A stretch of 64,000 bases of DNA from Xaviernesmea rhizosphaerae (lineage in GTDB: Bacteria; Pseudomonadota; Alphaproteobacteria; Rhizobiales; Rhizobiaceae): NCBI RefSeq assembly GCF_001938945.1, contig NZ_MKIO01000040.1, positions 176,941-240,940 of the forward strand, read 5' to 3'. The translations under genes and the position numbers were made by a program. Positions 33,805-43,432 of the stretch are shown here, one piece after another; the stretch's first letter is position 1, and the number at the start of each line of letters is the position of its first letter. Under the pieces are notes generated by a model. It was not told the origin of the DNA. It made no database searches and saw only the letters and a program-made list of their open reading frames with translations.

Positions 33805-33805
33805 C

Positions 33806-34552
33806 TCACGGCATCCGGGCGACGGGGCCCTGCGCGATCACGGGGCCGGTCACCTTGCCCGTGGGCGAGCCGCCCGGCGGCTCGATGCTGACGGCGAGCG
33901 TGGCGCCAGGGCCGAGCGCGCGGCGCAGATCGGCGGGCACGATCAGGCCGCCCTCCCCGCTTTCGGGCAGAATGCCTAGAGAGCGCGGCGCCTGCCCGCC
34001 TTCGACAAGCCAGAGCTCGAGCGAGCGCGCACCCTCCTGGCGCGCGGCGACCGGCCGCACCATCAGCCGCCCGGAAGCGGCCTGATAGGCGGCGATCAGG
34101 TCGATGCCCGTGCCGGTGACGGCCATCTCCGCCGAAAGCGTGGGCGCCGGTGCCGGACGAGGCGCGCGTTCGGAGAGGGCGACCATGCCGCCAAGCACGG
34201 CAATGACCGCGATGGAGGCAAAAGCGCAGCCGCGCCAGAAGACCAGCGAATGCCACAGCGACGGCTGCGGCGCCGGCGCGCCGAACACGCGGCGCTCGAT
34301 CCTGCGGCGCAGATGCGCCGGCGGCGTCACCGGCTGATAGGCATCGTCGAGCCCGGAAAGATTGGTCTGCCAGCGGCGGACGGTGGCGGCGAAACGGCGA
34401 TCGGCCGCCATGCGCGCCTCCACCTTGCCACGATCTTCCAGCGAGAGAATGCCGAGCACATATTCGCCGGCGATCAGCTCGTCGCGCCGCATCGGCCCGC
34501 TGTCTGCCCGTTCGCCCTCCGCGCCGGGCCCATCCGCATTCTTGTCCGTCAT
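33806..34552 (-). CDS. rskA: Anti-sigma factor, RskA family
   Basis: A 248-residue membrane anti-sigma factor. The cytoplasmic N-terminal sigma-binding domain contains RRDELIAGEYVLGILSLEDR and RRFAATVRRWQTNLSGLDD; a single membrane helix follows (FASIAVIAVLGGMVAL), then the periplasmic RskA domain with SLELWLVEGGQAPRSLG and the family end motif GSPTGKVTGPVIAQGPV. It sequesters the ECF sigma factor encoded upstream until an envelope signal releases it, as for SigK/RskA. Its ATG overlaps the sigma stop by four bases (ATGA), showing tight coupling. A GTG at 34564 is a less likely start. No regulatory protease is adjacent. Confidence 0.93.
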   Translation of the reverse strand: MTDKNADGPGAEGERADSGPMRRDELIAGEYVLGILSLEDRGKVEARMAADRRFAATVRRWQTNLSGLDDAYQPVTPPAHLRRRIERRVFGAPAPQPSLWHSLVFWRGCAFASIAVIAVLGGMVALSERAPRPAPAPTLSAEMAVTGTGIDLIAAYQAASGRLMVRPVAARQEGARSLELWLVEGGQAPRSLGILPESGEGGLIVPADLRRALGPGATLAVSIEPPGGSPTGKVTGPVIAQGPVARMP

Positions 34553-35088
34553 CGCTCCAGGCACTTTCTCAAGGTCAAAAGGCTGCGCCGCAGCCAGGTG
34601 CGCATCGTGTTCAGCGGCACGGCGAAATGGTCGGCCAGCTCCTGATAACTCGCTCCCTCCACATAAGCGCGCCGCACGGCCTCCGCCCGCGCCGCCGCCA
34701 GCTCGCCGAGACAGACATCAATGCGTCGCCGTTCACCGGCGGCGACGGCGCATGCTTCGGGATCATCGGTGGAATCAGCCAGATCATAGGCCTCATCGAT
34801 CGCATCCGCCACTGGCTTTCGCGCGCGAAGACGGTCGATCGCATGGTTTCTGGCAATGGCCTGCAGCCAGCCTGCCGGGCTGGTTTCGCCCGGAACGAAG
34901 CTTACGGCACGCTCCCAGATCTTCACATAAATGTCCTGCAGCGCCTCCTCGGCATCCGCCCTGTCCTTGAGAATACGCAGGCAGATGCCGAAGAGTTTCG
35001 CGCTGGTCTGCCGATAGACGAGCGCGAAGGCCTCCCGGTCGCGCAGTCCGATGCGCGCGATCAGCAGCGCCAAGCCGTCCTGTGTCAT
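34549..35088 (-). CDS. sigK: ECF RNA polymerase sigma factor (SigK-like)
   Basis: A 179-residue sigma factor with only regions 2 and 4. Region 2 shows LFGICLRILKDRADAEEALQ and DIYVKIWERA, followed by GWLQAIARNHAIDRLRARK; region 4 has the helix-turn-helix ASYQELADHFAVPLNTMRTW followed by LRRSLLTLRKCLE. It directs RNA polymerase to envelope- or redox-stress genes and is held inactive by the RskA protein encoded next. It is divergent from argB, with about 190 bases between the starts. The name SigK is by resemblance to the SigK/RskA pair. Confidence 0.9.
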   Translation of the reverse strand: MTQDGLALLIARIGLRDREAFALVYRQTSAKLFGICLRILKDRADAEEALQDIYVKIWERAVSFVPGETSPAGWLQAIARNHAIDRLRARKPVADAIDEAYDLADSTDDPEACAVAAGERRRIDVCLGELAAARAEAVRRAYVEGASYQELADHFAVPLNTMRTWLRRSLLTLRKCLER

Positions 35089-35281
35089 GATGTTCCGCCA
35101 TGTGATTGCCCGGACGTCCGGGGCCGACCGGTCTGCCGCGTCATGGTCGCCCGCTCTGCCCGCAGGCCGCTCTGCAAGCCGGGCGTCATTACGGCTTTAT
35201 ATTCATGGCGGATCATTCCATCGCTGGGCAAGTTGCGCTAAAAGCAGCCGCCCTTGCCGTCCGTCCTTTAAGGTATCCGAC

Positions 35282-36169
35282 ATGTCCCCATCCGAAAGCG
35301 AACTCCAGGCCCGCCTTCTCGCCCAGGCGCTGCCCTTCATGCAGCGCTACGAGAACAAGACCATCGTGGTGAAATATGGCGGCCACGCCATGGGCAATGC
35401 CGAGCTGGGCAAGGCCTTTGCCAGCGATATCGCGCTCCTGAAGCAGTCCGGCGTCAATCCGATCGTCGTCCATGGCGGCGGCCCGCAGATCGGCGCGATG
35501 CTGACCAAGATGGGCATCGAATCGAAGTTCGAGGGTGGCCTGCGCGTGACCGACGCCAAGACAGTCGAGATCGTCGAGATGGTGCTGGCTGGCTCGATCA
35601 ACAAGGAAATCGTCGCTCTCATCAACCAGACGGGCGAATGGGCCATCGGCCTGTGCGGCAAGGATGGCAACATGGTCTTCGCCGAAAAGGCCAAGAAGAC
35701 CGTGACCGATCCCGATTCCAACATCGAGCGCGTGCTCGATCTCGGCTTCGTCGGCGAAGTGGTCGAGGTGGACCGCACGCTGCTTGATCTGCTGGCCCGC
35801 TCCGAAATGATCCCCGTGATCGCCCCGGTCGCACCCGGCCGCGACGGCGCCACCTACAACATCAATGCCGACACCTTCGCCGGCGCGATTGCCGGCGCGC
35901 TGAACGCCACGCGCTTGCTGTTCCTCACCGATGTTCCCGGCGTGCTCAACAAATCGGGCGAACTGATCAAGGAACTCTCCGTCGCCCAGGCCCAGGCGCT
36001 GATCGCCGACGGCACGATCTCCGGCGGCATGATCCCCAAGGTCGAGACCTGCATCGACGCGATCAAGGCCGGGGTGCAGGGCGTCGTCATCATGAACGGC
36101 AAGACCGCCCATTCCGTGCTGCTCGAAATCTTCACCGAGCATGGCATCGGCACGCTGATCGTTCCCTGA
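35282..36169 (+). CDS. argB: Acetylglutamate kinase
   Basis: A 295-residue amino-acid kinase that phosphorylates N-acetylglutamate in arginine synthesis. The ATP and substrate motifs are VVKYGGHAMG, VVHGGGPQIGAML, GLRVTD and the late TISGGMIPKVET. The absence of an extended N-terminal helix cannot be judged by eye, so arginine feedback sensitivity is open. ATG at 35282 begins the family match; upstream in-frame codons have no homology. It is divergent from the ECF sigma gene and ends with an intrinsic terminator at 36194-36225. In related rhizobia argB lies near engB, so the intervening stress block may be an insertion. Confidence 0.97.
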   Translation: MSPSESELQARLLAQALPFMQRYENKTIVVKYGGHAMGNAELGKAFASDIALLKQSGVNPIVVHGGGPQIGAMLTKMGIESKFEGGLRVTDAKTVEIVEMVLAGSINKEIVALINQTGEWAIGLCGKDGNMVFAEKAKKTVTDPDSNIERVLDLGFVGEVVEVDRTLLDLLARSEMIPVIAPVAPGRDGATYNINADTFAGAIAGALNATRLLFLTDVPGVLNKSGELIKELSVAQAQALIADGTISGGMIPKVETCIDAIKAGVQGVVIMNGKTAHSVLLEIFTEHGIGTLIVP

Positions 36170-36193
36170 TCCGGCTCAATATCTTGAAAAGAC

Positions 36194-36225
36194 AAGCCTC
36201 CGCCCATCCGGGTCGGAGGCTTTTT
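36194..36225 (+). terminator. Intrinsic terminator after argB
   Basis: AAGCCTCCG (36194-36202) pairs with CGGAGGCTT (36214-36222), an 11-base loop with an inner CCC/GGG pairing, followed by TTTTT. Confidence 0.9.
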
Positions 36226-36237
36226 CGTGCAAGATTG

Positions 36238-37140
36238 TCAGTTCAGGAGCAGACCGAGAATGCCTGAGACGATCAGCAGGCAGCCCAGGAGCTCCAGCCG
36301 GTTCACCCGCTCCTTGAACAGAAAGAAGGAGGCGGCGAAGGTGAAGACCAGCTCGACCTGCCCGAGCGCGCGGACATAGGCGACCGGCTGCAGCGCCATG
36401 GCGGTGAACCAGCAGGCGGAACCCAGAACGCCAGATAGCCCGACCAGCGCAGACGAGCGCCAGGACTGCGCCACCCGGATGATTTCCTGCCGGTCGCGGA
36501 TCAGCATCCAGATCAGCATATAGACGGTCTGGAAGCCGGTGACGCAGGCAAGCGTCACAGCGGCCTGCATCACGGCATTGGGTCCTTCGAGCGCCAGCGC
36601 GGCGCTGCGATAGGCCACGGCGGACATGCCGAAGATCGCGCCCGAGGCGATACCGATCAGCGCGGTGCGGCCGAAGAGCGCCGCGCCGAGCGTGCGCCAG
36701 GACAGCGGCGCGCGGGCGATGGAGATCAGCATGACGCCGACGACCCCGACGGCGATCGCCATGACCGCGCCGGCCGACAGCCGCTCGCCCAGAAGCAGGA
36801 AGCCGAACAGTGCGGCCTGCACCGGCTCGGTCTTAGAATAGGCGGTGCCGACCGCGAAATTGCGCAACGAGAACAGATGGACGAGCAGGATGGTGGCATA
36901 GATCTGCGCCAGCCCGCCGATCACGGCCCAGAGCGCGAAATCGAGCCCCGGCACCGGCAGGCCATAGCCGAGGCCCAGATGCAGCGCGGCGACATAGGCG
37001 AGCGCCAGGGGAAAGCCATAGCCGAAGCGCACGAAGCTGGCGCCGCGCGTGCCGAGCCTGCCGCGCAGATGCTTCTGCAGCGCCGAGCGCAGGTTCTGCA
37101 GGAAGGCTGCGGCAATGGTGATGGGGATCCAGGCGTCCAT
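36238..37140 (-). CDS. EamA/DMT family transporter
   Basis: A 300-residue drug/metabolite transporter with ten predicted helices in two five-helix EamA halves. The halves meet near FGRTALIGIASGAIFGMSAV. The end of each half has the usual helix with a conserved Pro/Glu: KTEPVQAALFGFLLLGERL in the first and QVELVFTFAASFFLFKERV in the second. Members export amino acids or small metabolites; the substrate is unknown. It is convergent with argB and divergent from the nucleotidase gene, with about 115 bases between their starts. Confidence 0.88.
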   Translation of the reverse strand: MDAWIPITIAAAFLQNLRSALQKHLRGRLGTRGASFVRFGYGFPLALAYVAALHLGLGYGLPVPGLDFALWAVIGGLAQIYATILLVHLFSLRNFAVGTAYSKTEPVQAALFGFLLLGERLSAGAVMAIAVGVVGVMLISIARAPLSWRTLGAALFGRTALIGIASGAIFGMSAVAYRSAALALEGPNAVMQAAVTLACVTGFQTVYMLIWMLIRDRQEIIRVAQSWRSSALVGLSGVLGSACWFTAMALQPVAYVRALGQVELVFTFAASFFLFKERVNRLELLGCLLIVSGILGLLLN

Positions 37141-37256
37141 GATCCCCGCCCGTTAGCACCACAGACGAACTGCGCCAAGCAGCGCTGGCGGGAATTTGCC
37201 GCGCCATGCCGGTGGCGGACCTTTCCTTTCGGCCGGTCGCGCGGCATATAGGCGCC

Positions 37257-37964
37257 ATGGCACCGCTCACCACCGCTCCCCGTCCCGCCGATTTCGCCCA
37301 TGTCCGAGACTGGGTGTTCGATCTCGACAACACGCTCTATCCGCATCATGTCGATCTGTTCGCCCAGATCGACCGCAACATGACGGACTATGTGGCAACG
37401 CTTCTCCAGCTTGCGCCGGATGAGGCGCGCAAGCTGCAGAAGGCCTATTACCGCGATCACGGCACGACGCTGCAGGGGCTGATGCTGCATTATGGCGTCG
37501 ATCCCAACGACTTCCTGCAGAAGGCCCATGCCATCGACTATACGGTCATTCCGGCCGATCCGGCGCTCGGCGCGGCGATCAAGGCCCTGCCCGGCCGCAA
37601 GTTCATCTTCACCAACGGCACGGTGGCCCATGCCGAGATGACGGCGCGCGCGCTCGGCATTCTCGAGCATTTCGACGACATCTTCGACATCGTCGCCGCC
37701 GAATATGTGCCCAAGCCCGCGGGCGCGACCTATGACAAGTTCATGGCGCTGAACCGGGTGGACACCACCCATGCCGCCATGTTCGAGGACCTGCCGCGCA
37801 ACCTCACCGTTCCCAAGGCGCTGGGCATGACCACGGTGCTGACGGTGCCGCGCAATCTCGAATATGCCTTTTCCGAGATCTGGGAGCGCCATGACGGCAA
37901 GAGCGACGAGATCGACTACATCACTGAGGATCTGGCCGGCTTCCTGCAGCATCTTATCGACTGA
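37257..37964 (+). CDS. HAD-family pyrimidine 5'-nucleotidase
   Basis: A 235-residue haloacid dehalogenase-fold phosphatase of the SDT1/pyrimidine 5'-nucleotidase group. Motif I is VFDLDNTLYPHHVDLF, motif II is the FTNGT strand, motif III the lysine in AAEYVPKPAGATYDKF and motif IV the acidic pair in AAMFEDLPRN. It dephosphorylates pyrimidine or related nucleotides. The start at 37257 follows the conserved N-terminus; an earlier frame is unlikely. It precedes the EF-hand gene by about 95 bases on the same strand. Rhizobial genomes usually carry this gene near dapD, which agrees. Confidence 0.9.
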   Translation: MAPLTTAPRPADFAHVRDWVFDLDNTLYPHHVDLFAQIDRNMTDYVATLLQLAPDEARKLQKAYYRDHGTTLQGLMLHYGVDPNDFLQKAHAIDYTVIPADPALGAAIKALPGRKFIFTNGTVAHAEMTARALGILEHFDDIFDIVAAEYVPKPAGATYDKFMALNRVDTTHAAMFEDLPRNLTVPKALGMTTVLTVPRNLEYAFSEIWERHDGKSDEIDYITEDLAGFLQHLID

Positions 37965-38060
37965 GACGGGAAGAGCGTTACAGAAATTTAACTGGGGATC
38001 GCAGCCTTATGAGGCTATGCTGATGATCGGATCATTCCGTTCGCAGGAGCCGCTTGCCTC

Positions 38061-38639
38061 ATGAAGACGATCATCCAGCTTGGACGCGCCGGTTTTCTCA
38101 CCGCCTTCCTCGCCATGTCAGCCTTTGCCACCCCCTCTTTTGCTCAGGACAAGCCCGCGCCTGCAACCGGCGCGGAAAACGTGGCGCCGGCCACCAAGCC
38201 GGAAAAGAAGCGGATGACGCGCGAGGAGCGTGTCCAGCGCATGATCGCCCGCTTCGATGCCAATGGCGATGGCAAGATCACGCCCGAGGAATTCACCAAG
38301 GCCGCCGACACCGCCTTTGCCGCGCTCGACACCAACGGCGACGGGCAGGTGACCAAGGAGGAATTTGCCAAACGCGCCGAGGCGATGAAGGCTGCGCGCA
38401 AGAGCTGGACCGCGGCGCGCCGGAGCGATGCCGCCGACCAGGACCAGAAGAAGGCCCAGTTCGAGGCGCTGCGCGCCTTCCCGGGCTGGCGGGCGCGCAT
38501 GTTCGAGCGCGCCGATGCCGACAAGAGCGGCGGGCTGAGCCGCAAGGAAATGGAAGACCGCGCCGCCGCCTATTTCAAGCGCCACGACCGCAATGGCGAC
38601 GGCGTGCTCGACGCCTCGGACTTCGCCCGCAAGAGCTGA
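38061..38639 (+). CDS. Secreted four-EF-hand calcium-binding protein
   Basis: A 192-residue protein with an N-terminal signal peptide (FLTAFLAMSAFATPSFA, cut before QDKPAP) and four EF-hand loops: 66-77 (DANGDGKITPEE), 90-101 (DTNGDGQVTKEE), 152-163 (DADKSGGLSRKE) and 176-187 (DRNGDGVLDASD). The first three end in the Glu that completes calcium binding; the fourth ends in Asp. Loops 1-2 and 3-4 are paired as in calmodulin-like proteins. It is presumably periplasmic or secreted. The partner is unknown. It converges on the LOG gene across a hairpin. Confidence 0.87.
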   Translation: MKTIIQLGRAGFLTAFLAMSAFATPSFAQDKPAPATGAENVAPATKPEKKRMTREERVQRMIARFDANGDGKITPEEFTKAADTAFAALDTNGDGQVTKEEFAKRAEAMKAARKSWTAARRSDAADQDQKKAQFEALRAFPGWRARMFERADADKSGGLSRKEMEDRAAAYFKRHDRNGDGVLDASDFARKS

Positions 38640-38658
38640 TGGCGACAGGTCATCCGTA

Positions 38659-38694
38659 GAACGCCGTGTGCCCCTGGGCGCGCGGCGTTCTCTT
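38659..38694. terminator. Hairpin between the EF-hand and LOG genes
   Basis: GAACGCCG (38659-38666) pairs with CGGCGTTC (38683-38690) across a 16-base loop, followed by TCTTT. It is placed between convergent genes. Confidence 0.55.
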
Positions 38695-38702
38695 TGCGCG
38701 CC

Positions 38703-39614
38703 TTACCGCAGGCCGGAGGCCAGCGGAACGGCGGGATCGACCGAGGCCGGCTCGACCTTGTCGTAGAAGTCGGCGATGATCTTCCAGGCCGCCTCCGCCG
38801 TGTCGACGAAATGAATCAGGTCCATATCGGCGGGGGCGATGGTGCCGAAATCGGCCAGCGCCTGGAAGTCGATGATCGAGCGCCAGAAGCTTTCCCCGAA
38901 GAGGATCAGCGGCACCAGCGCCATGCGCCCCGTCTGCATCAGCGTCATCGTCTCGAACAGTTCGTCCAGCGTGCCGAAGCCGCCGGGGAACACCGTGACC
39001 GCCTTGGCCCGCACGAGGAAATGCATCTTGCGGATGGCGAAATAGTGGAAGTTGAAGCTCAGGTCCGGCGTGACATAGCGGTTCGGCGCCTGTTCGTGCG
39101 GAAGCACGATGTTGAGGCCGATCGAGGGCGCGCCGACATCCTGCGCGCCGCGATTGCCGGCCTCCATCACGCCCGGACCACCGCCGGTCACCACCACGAA
39201 TTCCTTGTAGTCGAAACGCGCGGCATGGTTGGAGCAGAGCCGGGCGAATTTGCGGGCTTCGTCATAATAGACCGAGGCCGCTTCGAGATTGCGCCGCTGC
39301 GTCTCGTTCTTGGCGGCCCAGGCCTCCTGGCCGGGGGCGGGAATGCGCGCGCCGCCGAACATGACGACGGTCGAGGCGATGCCGCGCTCGGCCAGCGCCA
39401 TCTCGGTCTTCAACAGTTCGAGTTGCAGGCGGATCGGGCGCAGTTCCTCGCGGCAGAGAAAGTCCGCATCGGCATAGGCAAGACGGTAGGTGGGCGACAG
39501 CGACTGCGGCGTCGGCGGCACGCCGGCGGCGCGCTCGCGCGCCTGCGCGCTGTCGGCCAGCGGATCCCAGACACCATCCTTGCGGCGCAGCTTCGGCTTT
39601 TTCATTCGTGACAT
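38703..39614 (-). CDS. LOG family protein (TIGR00730, Rossmann-fold nucleotide hydrolase)
   Basis: A 303-residue protein of the LOG/lysine-decarboxylase-like family. The signature motifs are GGGPGVMEAGNRGA and FPGGFGTLDELFETMTLMQ (the PGGxGTxxE motif). LOG enzymes release cytokinin bases or ribose phosphate from nucleoside monophosphates. This one is longer than the 190-residue plant-type LOG, with an added N-terminal segment of about 90 residues. The ATG at 39614 has GGAG nine bases upstream; 39605 and 39680 are alternatives. It is divergent from dapD. Cytokinin production should not be assumed. Confidence 0.9.
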   Translation of the reverse strand: MSRMKKPKLRRKDGVWDPLADSAQARERAAGVPPTPQSLSPTYRLAYADADFLCREELRPIRLQLELLKTEMALAERGIASTVVMFGGARIPAPGQEAWAAKNETQRRNLEAASVYYDEARKFARLCSNHAARFDYKEFVVVTGGGPGVMEAGNRGAQDVGAPSIGLNIVLPHEQAPNRYVTPDLSFNFHYFAIRKMHFLVRAKAVTVFPGGFGTLDELFETMTLMQTGRMALVPLILFGESFWRSIIDFQALADFGTIAPADMDLIHFVDTAEAAWKIIADFYDKVEPASVDPAVPLASGLR

Positions 39615-39748
39615 CGATTGCAACTCCAGTGCTGTTTCCAGCCGGGACAAGGCCTCCCCTCCCGGCTGAAAACGCTTCAACTTTGCACCATCATGATCTA
39701 ATCGGGTTATAACAAGTCAGCATAAGCCCACCAGTTAAAGGAATCCTG

Positions 39749-40600
<852 letters not shown>

Positions 40601-40626
40601 TCCCGCGCCTGATTGCCACAACGAAG

Positions 40627-40652
40627 AAAGGCGGCCGTCACGGTCGCCTTTT
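40627..40652. terminator. Bidirectional terminator after dapD and the GAF kinase gene
   Basis: An 11-bp stem with one G-T pair (AAAGGCGGCCG at 40627-40637 with 40641-40651) and a 3-base loop, with A and T runs on either side. Confidence 0.75.
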
Positions 40653-40656
40653 CTGT

Positions 40657-41889
40657 TCAGTGATGCGGCATGGAGAAGGTAAAGCGGGTTTCGCGCGCGT
40701 CGGAGGCCACGCTGATGGTGCCGCCATGGGCCTTGGCGATCTCGGCGGCGATGAACAGGCCGAGGCCGAGACCGGTGCCCGATCCGTTGCCGCCCCCGTT
40801 TCCACCCATGCGCACGAAGGGCTTGAACAGGTCCTGCTGCAGCTCGGGCGGGATCGGCGGGCCGCCATTGGCGACGCTGAGGCTGAAGCGACCGTCGGTG
40901 ACGGACGCCTCGACGCTGACCGGCAGATCGGCCGCCCCATGGGCGATCGCATTGGCCAGCAGATTGGACAGAAGCTGGCTCACGCGCCCGGCATCGCAGC
41001 GCACCGGCAGATCCGTCAGCTGAGCCTCGATCCGGCGGCTGGGATGGGCAAGCCGCAGTTCCTCGATGACATGGCCGAGCGCCGGCGCCAGCGAGGCGGG
41101 CGCGGTCTCGTCCAGCGCCAGGCCGCTGCCCAGGCGTCCGCGGGCGAAATCCAGCATATTGTCGATCAGGCCGGACATGCGCTCGATGCTGGCCCGCATC
41201 AGTTCCACCACGCCTTTCGCGCGCGGGGTCAGCTCGGTCTTGGCCAGCATGCGCGTGCCGGCATCGAGCGAGGCCAGCGGATTGCGCAGATCATGGCCAA
41301 GCACGGCGATGAAGCGCTCACGCAGCGCCCCGGTCTCGTCCTGCTCCACTGCCCGGCGCTGGGCGTCGATGTGAAAGGCGAGCAGCTCGGCAAACAGCGT
41401 GAACAGACCGGTGACCTCGGGCGTGTTCAAGCGGTGGGGCTTGGCGTCCACGGCACAGAGCGTCCCGTAGAACGTGCCATCCGACAGGATGATCGGCATG
41501 GCGATATAGCTTTGCAGCCCGTAGATCGCCGGCGTGTGATGCGCGGCATAGGCCGGATCCTGCGAGACATCGTCAATGACGACGGCCGTGCGATGGCTGC
41601 GAATCTCGTGGCAGATGGTGGTGTCCACCTTGAGCTGGCCGCCGGCCTTCAGCCCGAAATCCGACTGGTCCAGCACCTGCGTGGCGATCCAGTGCGTTTC
41701 CGTTACGCGGGCGACGGCGGCAAATCCCATGCCGGTCACCCGGCAGCACACGTCCAGCAGCTTCGGCACGATCCCGATGCGTTGAATGAGGTCGATCGCT
41801 TCCCGCGCCTCGTCCGGACCTTGCGGCACTGGCACAGGAACAGCCCCGCCGACCTGCCCGCCCGGCAGGGGCGATATGAGATCTGCCAT
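40657..41889 (-). CDS. Cytoplasmic GAF-domain sensor histidine kinase, orphan
   Basis: A 410-residue soluble sensor kinase. An N-terminal GAF domain (about residues 39-175) contains VTETHWIATQVLD and AAHHTPAIYGLQSYIAMPI. The dimerisation helix has His199 in VLGHDLRNPLASLDAG, then a typical HATPase with N-box QLLSNLLANAIAHGA and G2 GSGTGLGLGLFIAAEI. No membrane segment is seen, so it senses a cytoplasmic signal. The ATG at 41889 has AAAGGA seven bases upstream. No response regulator is adjacent. It lies between dapD and dapE, which is unusual. Confidence 0.91.
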   Translation of the reverse strand: MADLISPLPGGQVGGAVPVPVPQGPDEAREAIDLIQRIGIVPKLLDVCCRVTGMGFAAVARVTETHWIATQVLDQSDFGLKAGGQLKVDTTICHEIRSHRTAVVIDDVSQDPAYAAHHTPAIYGLQSYIAMPIILSDGTFYGTLCAVDAKPHRLNTPEVTGLFTLFAELLAFHIDAQRRAVEQDETGALRERFIAVLGHDLRNPLASLDAGTRMLAKTELTPRAKGVVELMRASIERMSGLIDNMLDFARGRLGSGLALDETAPASLAPALGHVIEELRLAHPSRRIEAQLTDLPVRCDAGRVSQLLSNLLANAIAHGAADLPVSVEASVTDGRFSLSVANGGPPIPPELQQDLFKPFVRMGGNGGGNGSGTGLGLGLFIAAEIAKAHGGTISVASDARETRFTFSMPHH

Positions 41890-42114
41890 TCGCCAATCCT
41901 TTAGACCCATGCCTGTTCATCAGGCGTCCGGTGGCCGACATGTCTTGCCTCGGCCGAAACGATTTTAGGCCAGACAGGCCCGGCGAACAATGGCCAATCG
42001 CGCAGAGGCGCACACCTAGGGGCCGCCCGTCATCCCGCCCCTCGAAACGGCTTCAGGAGCGGGACGATGCACACCATGGCCGGCGTAGCGGCATGCTGCG
42101 CGGGCCAATGGCTA

Positions 42115-42165
42115 GGAGCATCGGATTTTCCGGCAACCGATGCCCAGTTTTCGGTCCGATGCTCT
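42115..42165. repeat. Dispersed palindromic repeat, copy 4
   Basis: GGAGCATCGGATTTTCCGG through CAGTTTTCGGTCCGATGCTCT. The two end blocks are inverted copies of GAGCATCGGA, so it can fold into a hairpin. It lies 26 bases before the aldo/keto reductase stop codon. Confidence 0.85.
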
Positions 42166-42191
42166 CGTTCCGGCGTCAAGCACGCGCAGCC

Positions 42192-43247
42192 TTAGTCCTT
42201 CTTGGGCGGCGTGAAGGGGCCGGGACGGCGATTGGCGCCCTGACGGGCGAGCATCCAGCCGGGATATTCCGGCGGCAGGGTGCTCACCTCGTCCAGACGG
42301 CGCATCTCGTCGTCCGACAGCGTAACATCGACAGCCTTGAGATTGTCCTCAAGCTGCTCCAGCCGCTTGGCGCCGATGATCACCGTGGTGACGAAGGGCT
42401 TGGCCAGGATATAGGCGAGCGCCACGGCGGCCACCGTCGTGCCCTGCGCCTCGGCGATCTCGCGCATGACGGCGACGCAGGCCCAGGCCCGGTCCTTTTC
42501 CACCGGCGGGAAGTCGAAATTGGCGCGGCGCCCCTCGCCATTGCCCGGCGCACCGGGGCCGTATTTGCCCGAGAGCAGCCCGCCCGCCAGCGGCGACCAG
42601 ACCATCAGGCCCATCCGCTCTTCCTGCAGGAGCGGCACGATCTCGCGCTCCAGATCGCGGCCGGCGATGGTGTAATAGGCCTGCAGCGTCTCGAAGCGGG
42701 CATAGCCGCGGCGCTCGGAAATTCCCAGCGCCTTGGCGATGCGCCAGGCCTGCCAGTTCGACACGCCGACATAGCGCACCAGCCCGCGCGAGACGAGATC
42801 GTCCATGGCGCGCAGCGTCTCCTCGATCGGCGTCACCGTGTCGGTGCCGTGGATCTGGTAGAGGTCGATGTGGTCGGTCTGCAGCCGTTCAAGGCTCGCT
42901 TCGACCGAATCCATGATATGGCCGCGCGAGGCGCCCCGGTCGTTGGGCTTGTCGCCCATCTGGCCGAAGGTCTTGGTGGCGATGACCACGTCCTTGCGCG
43001 GCACGCCGAGCGTCTTCAGCGCCTGGCCGAGCAGGCGCTCGGACGCGCCGAAGGAATAGACATCGGCCGTATCGATGAAGTTGACGCCGGCTTCGAGCGA
43101 GCGCTCGACGATGCGGGTGGCGCCGGCCTCGTCGAGATCGGCGATGGCGCCCCAGGGGGAGCCTTCCGCCGCGGCACCGAAGGTCATGGTGCCCAGGCAG
43201 AGTTCGGACACGAAAAGGCCGGTCTGGCCCAGCTGATTGTAGCGCAT
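42192..43247 (-). CDS. Aldo/keto reductase
   Basis: A 351-residue NADPH-dependent oxidoreductase of the aldo/keto reductase barrel. The catalytic region shows GVNFIDTADVYSFG (Asp and Tyr), a Lys in VIATKTFGQ and a His in DLYQIHGTD. A C-terminal NADPH-binding stretch includes VTTVIIGAKRLEQLEDNLKA. The length suits the Gram-negative YghZ/Tas-like group. The substrate is unknown. The ATG at 43247 has GAGGAGA seven bases upstream; a longer frame upstream lacks homology. It is transcribed alone between repeat-rich gaps. Confidence 0.93.
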   Translation of the reverse strand: MRYNQLGQTGLFVSELCLGTMTFGAAAEGSPWGAIADLDEAGATRIVERSLEAGVNFIDTADVYSFGASERLLGQALKTLGVPRKDVVIATKTFGQMGDKPNDRGASRGHIMDSVEASLERLQTDHIDLYQIHGTDTVTPIEETLRAMDDLVSRGLVRYVGVSNWQAWRIAKALGISERRGYARFETLQAYYTIAGRDLEREIVPLLQEERMGLMVWSPLAGGLLSGKYGPGAPGNGEGRRANFDFPPVEKDRAWACVAVMREIAEAQGTTVAAVALAYILAKPFVTTVIIGAKRLEQLEDNLKAVDVTLSDDEMRRLDEVSTLPPEYPGWMLARQGANRRPGPFTPPKKD

Positions 43248-43432
43248 GAAGCAATCTCCTCGGCGCGGGCGGCCGGCACGGCTTGCGGCATTCACGGGGG
43301 AATCGGCAAGGTGGTCGCGCACGTCGGACAAGGTGAGAAGGACAATCGGCCTCTCCTAAATTAAGGAGGGCCCTCACAGCATATAGGCAGAGGACGGGAA
43401 AAGGAAAGCGCTGGTTTTGCCGTGCCAGGGCC

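Larger units (their letters stand above)
33407..33805. other. Repeat-rich gap between the anti-sigma and fasciclin genes
   Basis: About 400 bases holding a candidate ECF promoter (33491-33519), a 65-bp palindrome (33639-33703) and a degenerate copy of the dispersed repeat (33750-33804), each listed separately. I see no gene. Confidence 0.6.
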
